From Aquimonas sp002352135 (GTDB taxonomy: Bacteria; Pseudomonadota; Gammaproteobacteria; Xanthomonadales; Xanthomonadaceae), in NCBI GenBank assembly GCA_035440755.1, contig DAORND010000003.1, positions 1 to 64,000 of the forward strand: DNA of 64,000 nucleotides, written 5' to 3'. The notes under the pieces were generated by a model. That model worked only from the letters and a program-made list of their open reading frames with translations. It was not told the origin of the DNA and ran no database searches. Positions 52,419 through 62,200 of this stretch are shown in pieces (positions within the stretch are counted from its first letter, which is position 1; each line of letters opens with the position of its first letter). The position numbers and the translations under genes are program-made.

Positions 52419-53852
52419 ATGTCATGCCGATACTTGCTTGCCTTGTTCGCGATGGTCGCGACACCCGCAACGGCCAATGAAACGGTTCGGGCCCGCCAAG
52501 CCCTCAGCGGCCCGCAAGCCATTCGCAGCTACGACTTTCTCAACGGGACCTACGACAGTCCACTCGCCGACAAGCCGGTCAAGCTCAATGCGGGCACGGC
52601 AGCAACCGGCGTTTCGACCGTGTCGGCGCAGGTCGTATTCGGTGATCTGGACGGGGATGACAATGAAGAAGCGGTCGTCGTGTGGCAAGACGAAGGCGCG
52701 GTGGGCGGCAGCTCTGGTGGCACGGTCTATCGTCTGCTGGAAGGAGAACTGACATCGGTCTGGACGATTCCGCAAGCCTCGCGCATCGATGGCTGGTTGC
52801 AGAAGGCACTGATCGATGAAGGCGATCTGGTGTTGGCACGCGATCCGGAGCAATCACCCAACGCCCCCTATTGCGACGGCGTCATGCTCAGTCGTCTGTA
52901 CTATGCCGAGAGCGAGTTTCGGGTTCGGCAAACGTATTGCGACGATGGCAGCGATCCCACCTCGCCGGTGCTGAAGGCGGCCATGCCTGAGGATGTACGC
53001 GCATTCGTCGAGCAACGCGAGGCCTGCGACCATTTCCGCGGCGAACCCGTGGAAGGCGAGGGTGAGGAAGCCTTGGCCCGGCTCGAATTCGTGCAACGGC
53101 AGATCTTCGAAAGCTGCAGCGGAACGGATGCCGAGTTGCAACGCTTACGACATGCCTACGCCGATGACCCGAGTCTCGCCAAGGCGTTGGCCGCGTTCGA
53201 GTATCCGATCGAAACGACGGGCAAGATGGATGGCGCGGATCGGGACATCGACCTCGCTGCCGAGCCGACCCTGCAGTCGGGTGTTTACGGTGCCCTGGTG
53301 CTCGGCGTCGATTCCGCCAATGGTCGCTTCAGCGGTGTCTATCAAGCCTCTGCTAAGCCCGAGTGCAGTCTGCGCCTGCACGGTTTGATGGATCGTTTGG
53401 ACGAACCCCTGCGTCTGGCAGCGCAAGTCCTTCGCGATGCGCGCAAAGGCCCGGAAGAGAACATCGGTGTGGTCAGCGGTCGCCTGGTCGCAGGAGTCGA
53501 TGTCAAAGGGAAACCCACGGCGTGGCTGCGCCTGGATCAGATTCCGCCCGGATGCGCAGAGTTGAACGCCTTGTCGGATGCACAAGCCGCGCCGCAGCCG
53601 CAAACCGTCCCAGGCGCGTGGATCAGCGTGCATTGGACGGTGACGGAGCGTGCCTACTTCCACACCGAACCGCATGCCAGCACCGTGCGCAAGGCATACG
53701 TGGTGACCGGAGATACCTTGCGTGGCTATGCCGAAACGGCCGAGTTCATCGAACTGGAATACGTCGCCCCGAAAGGACGCGCGACCAGGGGCTGGATCAA
53801 CTGGATGGACGTGATGCCGAGCCTGTGGTTGGGCGATGGCGCTGAGATGTAG
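52419..53852 (+). CDS. Exported protein of unknown function
   Basis: Unrecognised 477-residue protein. A signal peptide (MSCRYLLALFAMVATPATA) sets the start at 52419. The first half has VVFGDLDGDDNEEAVVVWQDE, resembling FG-GAP/VCBS calcium-binding motifs. The C-terminal 100 residues (AWISVHWTVTERAYFHTEPHASTVRKAYVVTGD) look like an SH3-type domain, as in wall-binding proteins. Its cysteines are consistent with a periplasmic location. No enzyme motif is seen. Confidence 0.65.
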   Translation: MSCRYLLALFAMVATPATANETVRARQALSGPQAIRSYDFLNGTYDSPLADKPVKLNAGTAATGVSTVSAQVVFGDLDGDDNEEAVVVWQDEGAVGGSSGGTVYRLLEGELTSVWTIPQASRIDGWLQKALIDEGDLVLARDPEQSPNAPYCDGVMLSRLYYAESEFRVRQTYCDDGSDPTSPVLKAAMPEDVRAFVEQREACDHFRGEPVEGEGEEALARLEFVQRQIFESCSGTDAELQRLRHAYADDPSLAKALAAFEYPIETTGKMDGADRDIDLAAEPTLQSGVYGALVLGVDSANGRFSGVYQASAKPECSLRLHGLMDRLDEPLRLAAQVLRDARKGPEENIGVVSGRLVAGVDVKGKPTAWLRLDQIPPGCAELNALSDAQAAPQPQTVPGAWISVHWTVTERAYFHTEPHASTVRKAYVVTGDTLRGYAETAEFIELEYVAPKGRATRGWINWMDVMPSLWLGDGAEM

Positions 53853-53962
53853 AGGCTGCATCGTCACTGCTGACATCGCGCGGTGTCGTGGTCATCGCCG
53901 AAGGCGCTGCTGCTGTGCTCTGTTAGACTGCCAAGCCGCTCTTCTAAGCTCTCGGATCACCG

Positions 53963-54535
53963 ATGTCCGGATTGAAAATTTCATTGGGTTGTGGCGGCGT
54001 CCGCCTCCCCGGCTGGACCCATGTGGATGGCGATCCGCAGTGGGAGCCGGACGTCACGGCAGACCTGTCGCAGCCACTGCCGTTTCCCGATCAGAGCGCC
54101 GCTTTTCTGCAATCCGAGGACTTCATCGGGCAATTGACGTTTCCCCAAGCTGAGGTCTTTTTCCGCGAGTGTTTCCGGGTTTTGCGTCCCGGCGGCGTGA
54201 TGCGCTTGCTGACTCCAGATCTCGCGCTACTTGTGACGATGTACCAGCAGCGCGACTACCGGTTGCGCGAGTTCTGGGATGAGGGCGTCGGTATTCCTCT
54301 CCATACACGGACGCTGGGTGAGCTGGTCCACAAGGCGCTGACGTTCGCCCAGCAGCAATCGTTTTACGACGAAGAAACCTTGCGCGCGCTGCTTGAGCCG
54401 ATCGGATTTCGGGTCAAACGCGTGACCTATCAGCAGAGCGCGCATCCAGAGCTGCGTGGCCTCGACCAACGCTCGCCAGCCGATGCGATCAGCCTCTACC
54501 TGGAGTGCACCCGACCGCATTCCTCCGGCATCTGA
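53963..54535 (+). CDS. Class I SAM methyltransferase-like protein
   Basis: Short methyltransferase-like protein (190 residues). It has motif I-like ISLGCGGVRLPGWTHVDGD and the post-motif region FRVLRPGGVMRLLTPD. Relatives often occur in cell-surface polysaccharide loci. The acceptor cannot be predicted. Fourteen bases separate it from the acyltransferase and deacetylase genes, so it probably works on the same surface molecule. Confidence 0.75.
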   Translation: MSGLKISLGCGGVRLPGWTHVDGDPQWEPDVTADLSQPLPFPDQSAAFLQSEDFIGQLTFPQAEVFFRECFRVLRPGGVMRLLTPDLALLVTMYQQRDYRLREFWDEGVGIPLHTRTLGELVHKALTFAQQQSFYDEETLRALLEPIGFRVKRVTYQQSAHPELRGLDQRSPADAISLYLECTRPHSSGI

Positions 54536-54548
54536 GGAACGTTTCGGG

Positions 54549-55445
54549 ATGCGCAGCAAGCCCTATCGAAAATGGAAGCGCCAGTTGCGTGAACTGGTCG
54601 AGCTTTTCCTGTTGCCGGTGTTCGCAACCCTGTTGCCGTGGCGCTGGAGCCTGCGTCTGTTTCGATGGTTATCTCGCTGGCCTGGCTGGTACCGCGAGGA
54701 AATCGAGCTGTCGATGAACCATGTACGCGCCCTCGGCGTGGTCGATGACGTTGAGGCATTCGCACGGCGGTTGCGTTGGCGCCTGTTGGTGGAGCACATG
54801 GACTGCTATCTGGTGCCGATGCGGGGCCGACGATTCCTGCGCCGTTGGGTGCGTGCTCATGGCGATCCACTGCCTGAGAAGGGGCCAGTGCTGTTCATCG
54901 GAACGCATCATGGGTGTGGCTATTGGTTTCTGCCCTACGTGAAGTCGCTTGCACTGTGCCCCAATATCGTTGCCCCGCGTTTGGGTCCATTGCTGAGTCG
55001 TTCAAGCCTGCAAGGCAATCTCTACGTCCGATTACGTCACAAGTTGATTGCCTACGCGGCGGGGCGCGCACTGGTCTACAAAGGCGGCAGCGCCGGCGAG
55101 GCGATCCGGCAGATGCTCAATGAGGGCGAAGTCTGTTTCGGTCTTTGCGACATGCCGACCAATCGCTCCGATGCGGTGCCAGTGAGCTTGTTGGGGATGC
55201 GCACCAAGTTGGCCCAGAACATGTTCGAGATCGGCGTTCAGACGGGCGCTCCCATCTACCTGTTTACCTCGGACACCGATCTGCAGACGGGTGTGCGCCA
55301 TATCCACTTCCAGCGTGCGGACGGCGACAATCCAGACGCCATCGTTCGGCAATTTGCCAACCTGCTCAACTTGGCGATGTTGCGCGATCCGGCAGGCTGG
55401 CGCTTCTGGTCCATTGCGCCGTCGTTTTTTCCTGAGCGTTTCTGA
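54549..55445 (+). CDS. LpxL/HtrB-like acyltransferase family protein
   Basis: Membrane-associated acyltransferase-fold protein (298 residues) with a basic N-terminus and one hydrophobic helix near residues 18-40. The segments GPVLFIGTHHGCGYWFLPY, GRALVYKGGSAGEAIRQML and GLCDMPTNRSDAVPVSLLGM follow the LpxL pattern. The usual catalytic HxxxxD/E motif is not intact: neither histidine of THHGCGYW is followed at +5 by an acidic residue. It may use another residue or be inactive. It starts at 54549; three bases separate it from the deacetylase gene. Confidence 0.75.
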   Translation: MRSKPYRKWKRQLRELVELFLLPVFATLLPWRWSLRLFRWLSRWPGWYREEIELSMNHVRALGVVDDVEAFARRLRWRLLVEHMDCYLVPMRGRRFLRRWVRAHGDPLPEKGPVLFIGTHHGCGYWFLPYVKSLALCPNIVAPRLGPLLSRSSLQGNLYVRLRHKLIAYAAGRALVYKGGSAGEAIRQMLNEGEVCFGLCDMPTNRSDAVPVSLLGMRTKLAQNMFEIGVQTGAPIYLFTSDTDLQTGVRHIHFQRADGDNPDAIVRQFANLLNLAMLRDPAGWRFWSIAPSFFPERF

Positions 55446-55448
55446 CCC

Positions 55449-56252
55449 ATGCGTCTGGTCCTGACCTATCACGCCACCCGTTTGCAGCGCTTGACCCGTG
55501 AAGGCTGCGACCTGCTGTCACTGCATGCCGACCTCGACTGGTTGGCCGATCAGGGCATCGCCGTGCTGCCACTGGACGACCTGCTGGCGGATCCATCGAT
55601 TGAAGGCGTCGCGATCACGCTTGACGATGGAACACGCATCGACGGCTGGCCCCACTTGCATCCGGCGATGGGTCTGCTGCCATCCATGCTGCAGATTCTG
55701 CAACACGCCAAACGGCGATTGCCGCGCCTGTGTGTCAGCAATTTCGTGATTGCCAGCCCACAAGCGCGCGATGTCCTGGCCACGCATCTGGTCGCTGAGC
55801 TGGGTCAATCATTGATGGATGCAGATTGGTGGTCGACTGCCCAGGCGAGCGGGCTGATGCAATTGGAAAACCATTCCTGGGATCACAACCATCCACTGTT
55901 GCCGTCCAGCGTGCAGCGCGAAAACAAACGAGGCAATTTCCTGGCGATCGACAGCGCCGAAGACGCCGAAGCGGAGATTGCGGTGGCGAGCGATGTCATC
56001 GGTCACGCACTGGGCCGTCGGCCTCGTTATTTCGCTTACCCGTTCGGTGACGTCAGTCCCTATCTGCGCGATGTCTGGCTGCCCGATCGTGGACCCGCCA
56101 TCGGCCTGCATGCCGCATTCTCGACTGAACCGCGCGCGATTCGCGGCGATGACGACCGATGGGCTTTGCCGCGTTTTGTGTGCGGTCGAGATTGGTGCAC
56201 GGACGCTCAACTCGCGGCCATCATTGATCAGGCAAGGCGCCTTGGTGCGTAG
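55449..56252 (+). CDS. Polysaccharide deacetylase family protein
   Basis: NodB-type deacetylase (267 residues) acting on acetylated sugars. ITLDDGTRIDGW carries the metal/catalytic Asp pair (usually TFDDG), NHSWDHNH the metal histidines, and RYFAYPFGDVSPYL the substrate loop. No signal peptide or membrane helix is seen, so a cytoplasmic action on a lipid-linked or nucleotide sugar is possible. It ends the cluster with the methyltransferase and acyltransferase genes and converges on a rhomboid gene. Confidence 0.85.
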   Translation: MRLVLTYHATRLQRLTREGCDLLSLHADLDWLADQGIAVLPLDDLLADPSIEGVAITLDDGTRIDGWPHLHPAMGLLPSMLQILQHAKRRLPRLCVSNFVIASPQARDVLATHLVAELGQSLMDADWWSTAQASGLMQLENHSWDHNHPLLPSSVQRENKRGNFLAIDSAEDAEAEIAVASDVIGHALGRRPRYFAYPFGDVSPYLRDVWLPDRGPAIGLHAAFSTEPRAIRGDDDRWALPRFVCGRDWCTDAQLAAIIDQARRLGA

Positions 56253-56258
56253 AGCCGA

Positions 56259-57086
56259 TCAGTGAGGGTTCCCCTTGTCCTCGTCAGCTCGAGGGCCAAG
56301 AGGATAAGGAAATCTGATTACCACACCGCGCCGCCCATCCACGTTGCGCTGAAGGTCTGGGCCTTGCCAGATCGGTAGAACTTCACTCGGCCGTGCTGGC
56401 TCGCTGCCGTCGCCTTCCAGGCGCCGATGTTCCGCTTCGAGTGCTTCTTCGATTTCCCAACTGTAGATCTTGCGCGGCGGCAGTGGATCGAGTTTGGCCC
56501 AAAGCAAGCCGCTCAGTACGCCGAATGCCGCGCCGCCGAGATGATATTCCCAGGACACGCCGGGTTCGCCTGGCAGTACCGTGAGCAGCATGCCGCCATA
56601 CAGGAAAAAGGCGATGAATCCGGTGGCGACGGCAATACGGTCGCGACGAATCAGGCCAAGCGTGAGCAACAGGAACATCAGCCCATGATTGAGTCCGCTG
56701 GCACCGATGTGATTGCTGCCGCGCGCAAGCAACCAGACGGCCAGTCCGGAGCCCAGCCAGATCAGTGGCGTCGCCCGAATCGCCGCGCGCGGGAACGAAC
56801 TGAACGCCAAGGTGCCGAGGATCAGCAATGGCAGGGTGTTGGAGACGAGGTGTTTGAACGAACCATGCAGCAATGGCGCAGTGAAAATGCCGAGCAAGCC
56901 CCAGGTCTCGCGTGGTCGGTTACCCAGGACGCCGAGGTCGATGTCAAAGCCGAGCTCAAACGCCTTCAGCCACCACAATAAAGCCACGAACAGGGCACTG
57001 ATCAGCAATCCACGACGCAGCTTCCGGCGATCTTCTCGCGCCTGTGCGGCGGGGTCGGTGGGTGTGGCGAGTACGGGAATGTCCAT
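56259..57086 (-). CDS. Rhomboid-family intramembrane serine protease
   Basis: Canonical rhomboid (275 residues). The catalytic serine S130 is in HIGASGLNHG, the histidine H182 in SWEYHLGG, and HGSFKHLVSNTLPL gives the conserved early histidine and asparagine. After six helices there is a 75-residue soluble tail with a basic, Pro-rich end. The start is at 57086. It lies 44 bases after the K+/H+ antiporter gene on the same strand. Confidence 0.9.
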   Translation of the reverse strand: MDIPVLATPTDPAAQAREDRRKLRRGLLISALFVALLWWLKAFELGFDIDLGVLGNRPRETWGLLGIFTAPLLHGSFKHLVSNTLPLLILGTLAFSSFPRAAIRATPLIWLGSGLAVWLLARGSNHIGASGLNHGLMFLLLTLGLIRRDRIAVATGFIAFFLYGGMLLTVLPGEPGVSWEYHLGGAAFGVLSGLLWAKLDPLPPRKIYSWEIEEALEAEHRRLEGDGSEPARPSEVLPIWQGPDLQRNVDGRRGVVIRFPYPLGPRADEDKGNPH

Positions 57087-57130
57087 TCGGCTTGAATGGG
57101 GGCATCCGACGACGACGCAAGGGCCGGATG

Positions 57131-58963
57131 TCAGGTCTCGGATGGGCTGCCCGGTTCGGGGTCATCGGACTTGGCCCGATGGCTCTGGAACAGTCGCGCC
57201 AGCTCGCGCTCGGCGCTGATACTGCTCTGCACGAGCGCGGCTTCATCGTCCCAGATCAGATGCTGTTCTCGCAGCAAGGCTTCGTCATGGTCGCGAAACA
57301 GCGAGATGCGTTCGTCGACGAGATGGCGATCCACACCAAGCGCGAGCATGACCGCGCGCGACAGCTCAAGGCCACCTGGGAAGTTCTCGCGGACGACGCC
57401 ATCAACCGATAGATCCATGAGTCGGAAGGCATGCCGACGATTGCGCGCCCGCGCCAGCACGCGGACATTCGGGAACAGTCGTTTCACCATGCGCGCGGTG
57501 CGCACGTTGACGTCAGGGTCATCGGTGGCCAGCACGAACACCTCGGCGCGCTCAATGTGCGCGGCACGCAGTAGGTCTGGTCGACTTGGGTCTCCGAAGT
57601 ACAGCTGCGCGCCAAATCGACGGGCCAGGGCCAGTTGCTCGGGGTCGTTCTCCAGAGCAGTGAACGGAATGTCCTGTGCGCGCAATAATCGCGCCACGAC
57701 CTGACCAACACGACCAAAGCCAGCGATGATGACCCGCGGCTGCTCTGTCGCCGCCAAGGCCGGCTCGTCCAAATGGGGACTGACTGGCAGCGCACGTGTT
57801 TGACTGCGGTCGATCCACATCAGCAGAAGCGGCGTCAGCGCCATGGAGACGCCGACCACCACCACCAGGACATCGCGCTGCGTCGCGCTGAGCAGTTGCA
57901 CGCGCGAGGCTTCGGCAAACACGACGAAAGCGAACTCGCCGCCCATCGACAGCAGGCCAACGAGCTGCAGTCGACCGTCATGCGCCAAACCGGCGACGGC
58001 GCCGGTCACGTAAAGCACAGCTGCTTTCATGCTGAGCAGGAGAAGGATGCCAGCCAGTACGGTCCATGGCAGTGCGACGATGACATCCAGGTCGACATAC
58101 ATGCCGACCGACATGAAGAACAGGCCGAGCAACAGGCCCTTGAAAGGTTCGATATGCGATTCCAGCTCGTGGCGGAACTCGGATTCCGCAAGCAAGACGC
58201 CGGCCAGGAATGCACCTAGGCCCATCGATAGCCCGACCGATTGCACCAGCCAGGCGGCACCCAGAACAACCAGCAGGGCGCTGGCGCTGAATACTTCGAC
58301 GGACTGCGCCTTGGCGACAGCACGAAACATCGGGCGCAACAAAAAGCGCCCTCCAATGACGATCAGCCCGATGACCCCGATGGTCGCCAGCGCCCGCTGC
58401 ACAAGCTCATCGCGCGGAGCGTCGGCCGCGCCACTGGCCAGCAGTGGAATGACGGCCAAAAGTGGAATGGCGATCAGGTCCTGGAACAGCAGGATCGCAA
58501 AGGCCTGACGTCCGTGGGCCGAGGTGATCTGCTTGCGCTCGGAAAGCAACTGCAGGCCGACGGCAGTCGACGACAGGGCCAAGCCCAGACTGACGATCAG
58601 GGTGCTGCGCCATTCGTCCAGCCAGAACAGTGCTGCCCCGGCCAACAAGGCAGTGGAGAGGATCACCTGCAATCCGCCGAATCCAAATACTTGACGGCGC
58701 ATGACCCAGAGACGAGCGGGAGAAAGTTCGAGTCCGATGATGAACAGCAGCATCACCACGCCGAACTCGGACAGCGTGTGGGTGGCACCCGGGTCGGCGA
58801 TCAGGGCCAGTACATCCGGTCCGATGACGACGCCAGCACACAGATAGCCCAGCACGCTGCCCAGCCCGAAACGCCGGAACAAGGGTACGGCGACAACCGC
58901 TGCGGCAAGCAGGATAAGGCTGTCGAGCAGGAGGTTTTCGAGCGGCGGTGGGTTGGTAACCAT
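57131..58963 (-). CDS. CPA2 monovalent cation/H+ antiporter, KefB/KefC-like
   Basis: Inner-membrane K+ or Na+/H+ exchanger (610 residues). About 12 helices (10-390) include GVVMLLFIIGLELSP, FAILLFQDLIAIPLLAV and SMGGEFAFVVFAEAS. A cytoplasmic TrkA-N/RCK NAD-binding domain follows with the loop IIAGFGRVGQVVARLL (from about residue 425), ending in an acidic tail. It was not determined whether it is gated by glutathione. The start at 58963 precedes the first helix; earlier codons lack homology. Confidence 0.9.
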   Translation of the reverse strand: MVTNPPPLENLLLDSLILLAAAVVAVPLFRRFGLGSVLGYLCAGVVIGPDVLALIADPGATHTLSEFGVVMLLFIIGLELSPARLWVMRRQVFGFGGLQVILSTALLAGAALFWLDEWRSTLIVSLGLALSSTAVGLQLLSERKQITSAHGRQAFAILLFQDLIAIPLLAVIPLLASGAADAPRDELVQRALATIGVIGLIVIGGRFLLRPMFRAVAKAQSVEVFSASALLVVLGAAWLVQSVGLSMGLGAFLAGVLLAESEFRHELESHIEPFKGLLLGLFFMSVGMYVDLDVIVALPWTVLAGILLLLSMKAAVLYVTGAVAGLAHDGRLQLVGLLSMGGEFAFVVFAEASRVQLLSATQRDVLVVVVGVSMALTPLLLMWIDRSQTRALPVSPHLDEPALAATEQPRVIIAGFGRVGQVVARLLRAQDIPFTALENDPEQLALARRFGAQLYFGDPSRPDLLRAAHIERAEVFVLATDDPDVNVRTARMVKRLFPNVRVLARARNRRHAFRLMDLSVDGVVRENFPGGLELSRAVMLALGVDRHLVDERISLFRDHDEALLREQHLIWDDEAALVQSSISAERELARLFQSHRAKSDDPEPGSPSET

Positions 58964-59146
58964 GGTCCAATTGTGCCGCAAGGCAATGGTGGGATTCAGC
59001 GAGGAACGGGTTGTCATTGGCATGACAGGTTTCCCCGGCATTCTGCGATTAGGACAAGTCGACGGATAGGTTCGTGTTGGTGGTGGGTATATCAGCGAAT
59101 GCCGATGATGTATTCAAGGCGCGCTACTAGACTGCCGGCGCCGAAC

Positions 59147-59222
59147 GCGTCCGCTACGGGAAAGCGGACGCCGCGCGTCGACAGAATTCCGATGACACCG
59201 TGCTCCGGCGGCTGACAGCCGC
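59147..59222 (+). promoter_or_regulatory. Two GC-rich hairpins in the adhesin leader
   Basis: GCGTCCGCT (59147-59155) pairs with AGCGGACGC (59163-59171), and GCGGCTG (59208-59214) pairs with CAGCCGC (59216-59222). Both are perfect stems, lying 41-116 bases before the large surface-protein gene. They could be leader RNA structures or protein sites. I could not match them to a known riboswitch. Confidence 0.35.
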
Positions 59223-59262
59223 GCGGTGCGAGTTTTCAAACTGCGGCAATGCAGGGGGCAGC

Positions 59263-62200
59263 ATGCGTAATGGCTTGATCGGCAAAGTGGCGGGCGTGAT
59301 GTGTCTGCTGCTGGCTGGGGCGTCCAATGCGGCGACTTACAGCGTCTACATCGATTCCGACAACGATGTGTCGACAGGCTGCGCTGTCAGTACGGCGGCG
59401 GGCAATGCCGCCGGAATGGACTGGCGTCTGACCGCAAACAGTTCCGACGAGCCGCCCGCAGTCAGCGGATTGACACTCGCCGAATGTGTCGGTGGCAGTT
59501 TCGGCGCCGGGACGGCGGCCGGTGGCGCCTACCCGATCGGGTTTGACCGCATCGCGGGCACGACCGACATCGTCGAATTGGCGTTTGCCCGCGAGCTGAT
59601 CACGGGCGACGTCGCCACCGACTGGAACCTGTTCTTCGTCGCCGAAAGCAGCTTGCTGGGCGCGGTCGATGTCGCGGGTCCGGTGCTTGTTCCTGCATTG
59701 GGCAGGCCCTTGTTGCCCGATCCGGTTCCGCAGCCCGCCGTTATTCCCGGCACCACGACCTGGGGCTTGTTGCTGTTGGCGATGGCTGTTGGCTTGCTGA
59801 CGGTTTGGGTTGCCCGTCGGCATCCCGGAATGCTGGTTTGGGTCCTTGTAATCGGCGGTAGTTCGATGCTCGGCATCGCTTGGGCGGCCAACTATCTGCT
59901 GGATGGGGAAATCGCGGATTGGGATGTGCCTGCGGTGCTCTCGGACGCTTCCGGCGATCCCACGGCGGATGAACCGCAGGTCGATCTGCTGGCCGGTTTC
60001 GCGGTGCGCGCGGGGAATCAGATCTTCTTCCGCATGGATGTGCGCGAAACCCGCCTGCCAGTGATCCTGCAGCCGCGCCTGGTGTCTTCGCTGGCAACAC
60101 CGGAGAACACCGCGAACAGCACGGTGATTGGCTCCTTGCGCAACAGCACCAGTGGCTTGGCGGGTCTGTTGACCTTCAGCCTGCAGTCGCAGACCCCGAG
60201 CAATGGTTTTGCGGTGGCGAGCAATGGGGATGTGAGTGTTGCCGACAGCGCACAGCTCGATTTCGAGACGCGCCCCAGCTTCACCTTGCAGACCCGGGTC
60301 GGGCTGACCGCCGTACCGGCACTGAGCATTGCCCATCCGGTCACCGTGGCGCTGGGCGATGTCAACGAGGCACCGACGGTCAACGACCAGGCCTTCAGTG
60401 TGTTCGAGAATGATCCCAACGGCACCGTGCTGGGCAGCGTGGTCGCGACAGACCAGGACGCGGGGACGGCGGGGCAACTGAGCTATGCGGTGACAGGAGG
60501 CAGTGGTCAGGCCGCGTTTACCGTCAATGCCAGCACGGGTCAGGTCAGCGTCAGCAATGCCGCCGCGTTCAATCTGGGTGGCTCGCCCTATACCTTGAAT
60601 CTGACGGTCACCGATGGCGGTGCGCCGGGTCTGTCCGATACCGCTGTGCTGACCATCACAGTGCAGGATGTCAACAACGCGCCCAGTTTCACGGCGGGCC
60701 CAGCGGTCGTGGTCAATGAAGACACTCCCTACTCTGCGACGTGGGCGACCGCGATTGATGATGGCGATCCCGCTGCGCAGACTCTGACTTTCCAGATTTC
60801 CGCCAACACCAATCCGGCGCTGTTCCAGATCGCACCTGCACTCGGTGCCGACGGCACGCTGAGCTTCACGCCGACGGCCAATGCGAATGGCAGCGCCACG
60901 ATGTCCGTCGTGCTGCGCGATAACGGCGGCACGGCAAACGGCGGTGTGGACACTTCCACAGCGCAGACCCTGAGTATCACGGTGACTCCGCAAAATGACG
61001 CCCCCGTGGTCGATCTGAACGGGCCCGCCGCTGGCGCTGGATTCTCAGCAAGCTTCACGGAAGGTGCGGGGTCGGTGGCGATTGTCGATGCAGCCGCGCT
61101 CACGGTTGTGGATATCGACTCGACACAACTGCAGCGCGCCGATGCCGTGCTGGCGAGCGTGCCGGATGGCGCGCAGGAGTCCTTGCTGACGGATACCACC
61201 GGCACCGGGCTGGTGGCGACGTATACCTCGGGCACCGGGACGCTGAGCATCGTCGGCAACGCGACGTTGGCAGACTACCAAACCGTGCTGCGCCGTCTGC
61301 GTTATGACAATGCCTCCACCAATCCGACAACCATAGCGCGCAACGTGGTCATCAACGCGGTTGATCTGGAAGGTGCGATGAGTGTGCCGGTGACCAGCGT
61401 GGTCTCCGTTGCGGCGGTCAACACGCCACCCTCCTTCACAGCGGGCGGTAACGTCACCGTGTTGGAAGATGCGTCGGCCGTGAATCAGGCCTGGGCCACC
61501 GCCATTTCGGATGGCGATGGTGGTGGCCAGACGCTGAACTTCGAGATCGTCAGCAACAGCAATACCGCCCTGTTTGCTGCCGGTCCAGCGATCAATGCAA
61601 GCACGGGCAACCTCAGCTTCACGCCAGCGGCCAACGCCAATGGCAGCGCCTCGGTAGTGGTCCGGCTGCGTGACAATGGTGGCGGCAGTGATGTCAGCCC
61701 GACGGCCAGCTTCGACATCACACTCACCGCCGTCAACGACGCGCCGAGTGCCACCGTGCCAGCCAATGCGCCCGCTGCGCTGGAAAACAGCGGAGCGCAG
61801 ACCGTTGCCGGGTTTGTCACGGCGATATCCGCTGGTCCCGCCGACGAAGCGGCTCAATCTCTGACGCCCAGCACTTTGGTGCAGTCGACCACCGGCACGC
61901 TCAACTTTGCCGTGGCACCGTCGATCAACGCAACCAGCGGCACGCTGACCTATACACCGGCCGCCGATACGTCGGGTTCGGCGGTCGTGCGCTTGACGCT
62001 GCAGGACAATGGCGGCACGGCCAATGGCGGCGTCGACACCTCGATCAACTACGACTTCACCGTCACTGTGTCGGGCGTGAACTCCACGCCGGTGTTCACG
62101 CCGGGCGCAGCCAGCGTCACGGTCAACGAAGACAGCGGTGCCTACACTGCCGCTTGGGCCACGGGTATTGATGATGGTGACGCGGACGAAGTCCAGGTCG

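Noticed and set aside
59147..59171. Resemblance to a c-di-GMP (GEMM) riboswitch in the adhesin leader
   Set aside because: Only fragments such as GGACGC occur; the conserved GGCAAACC and tetraloop-receptor parts are missing.
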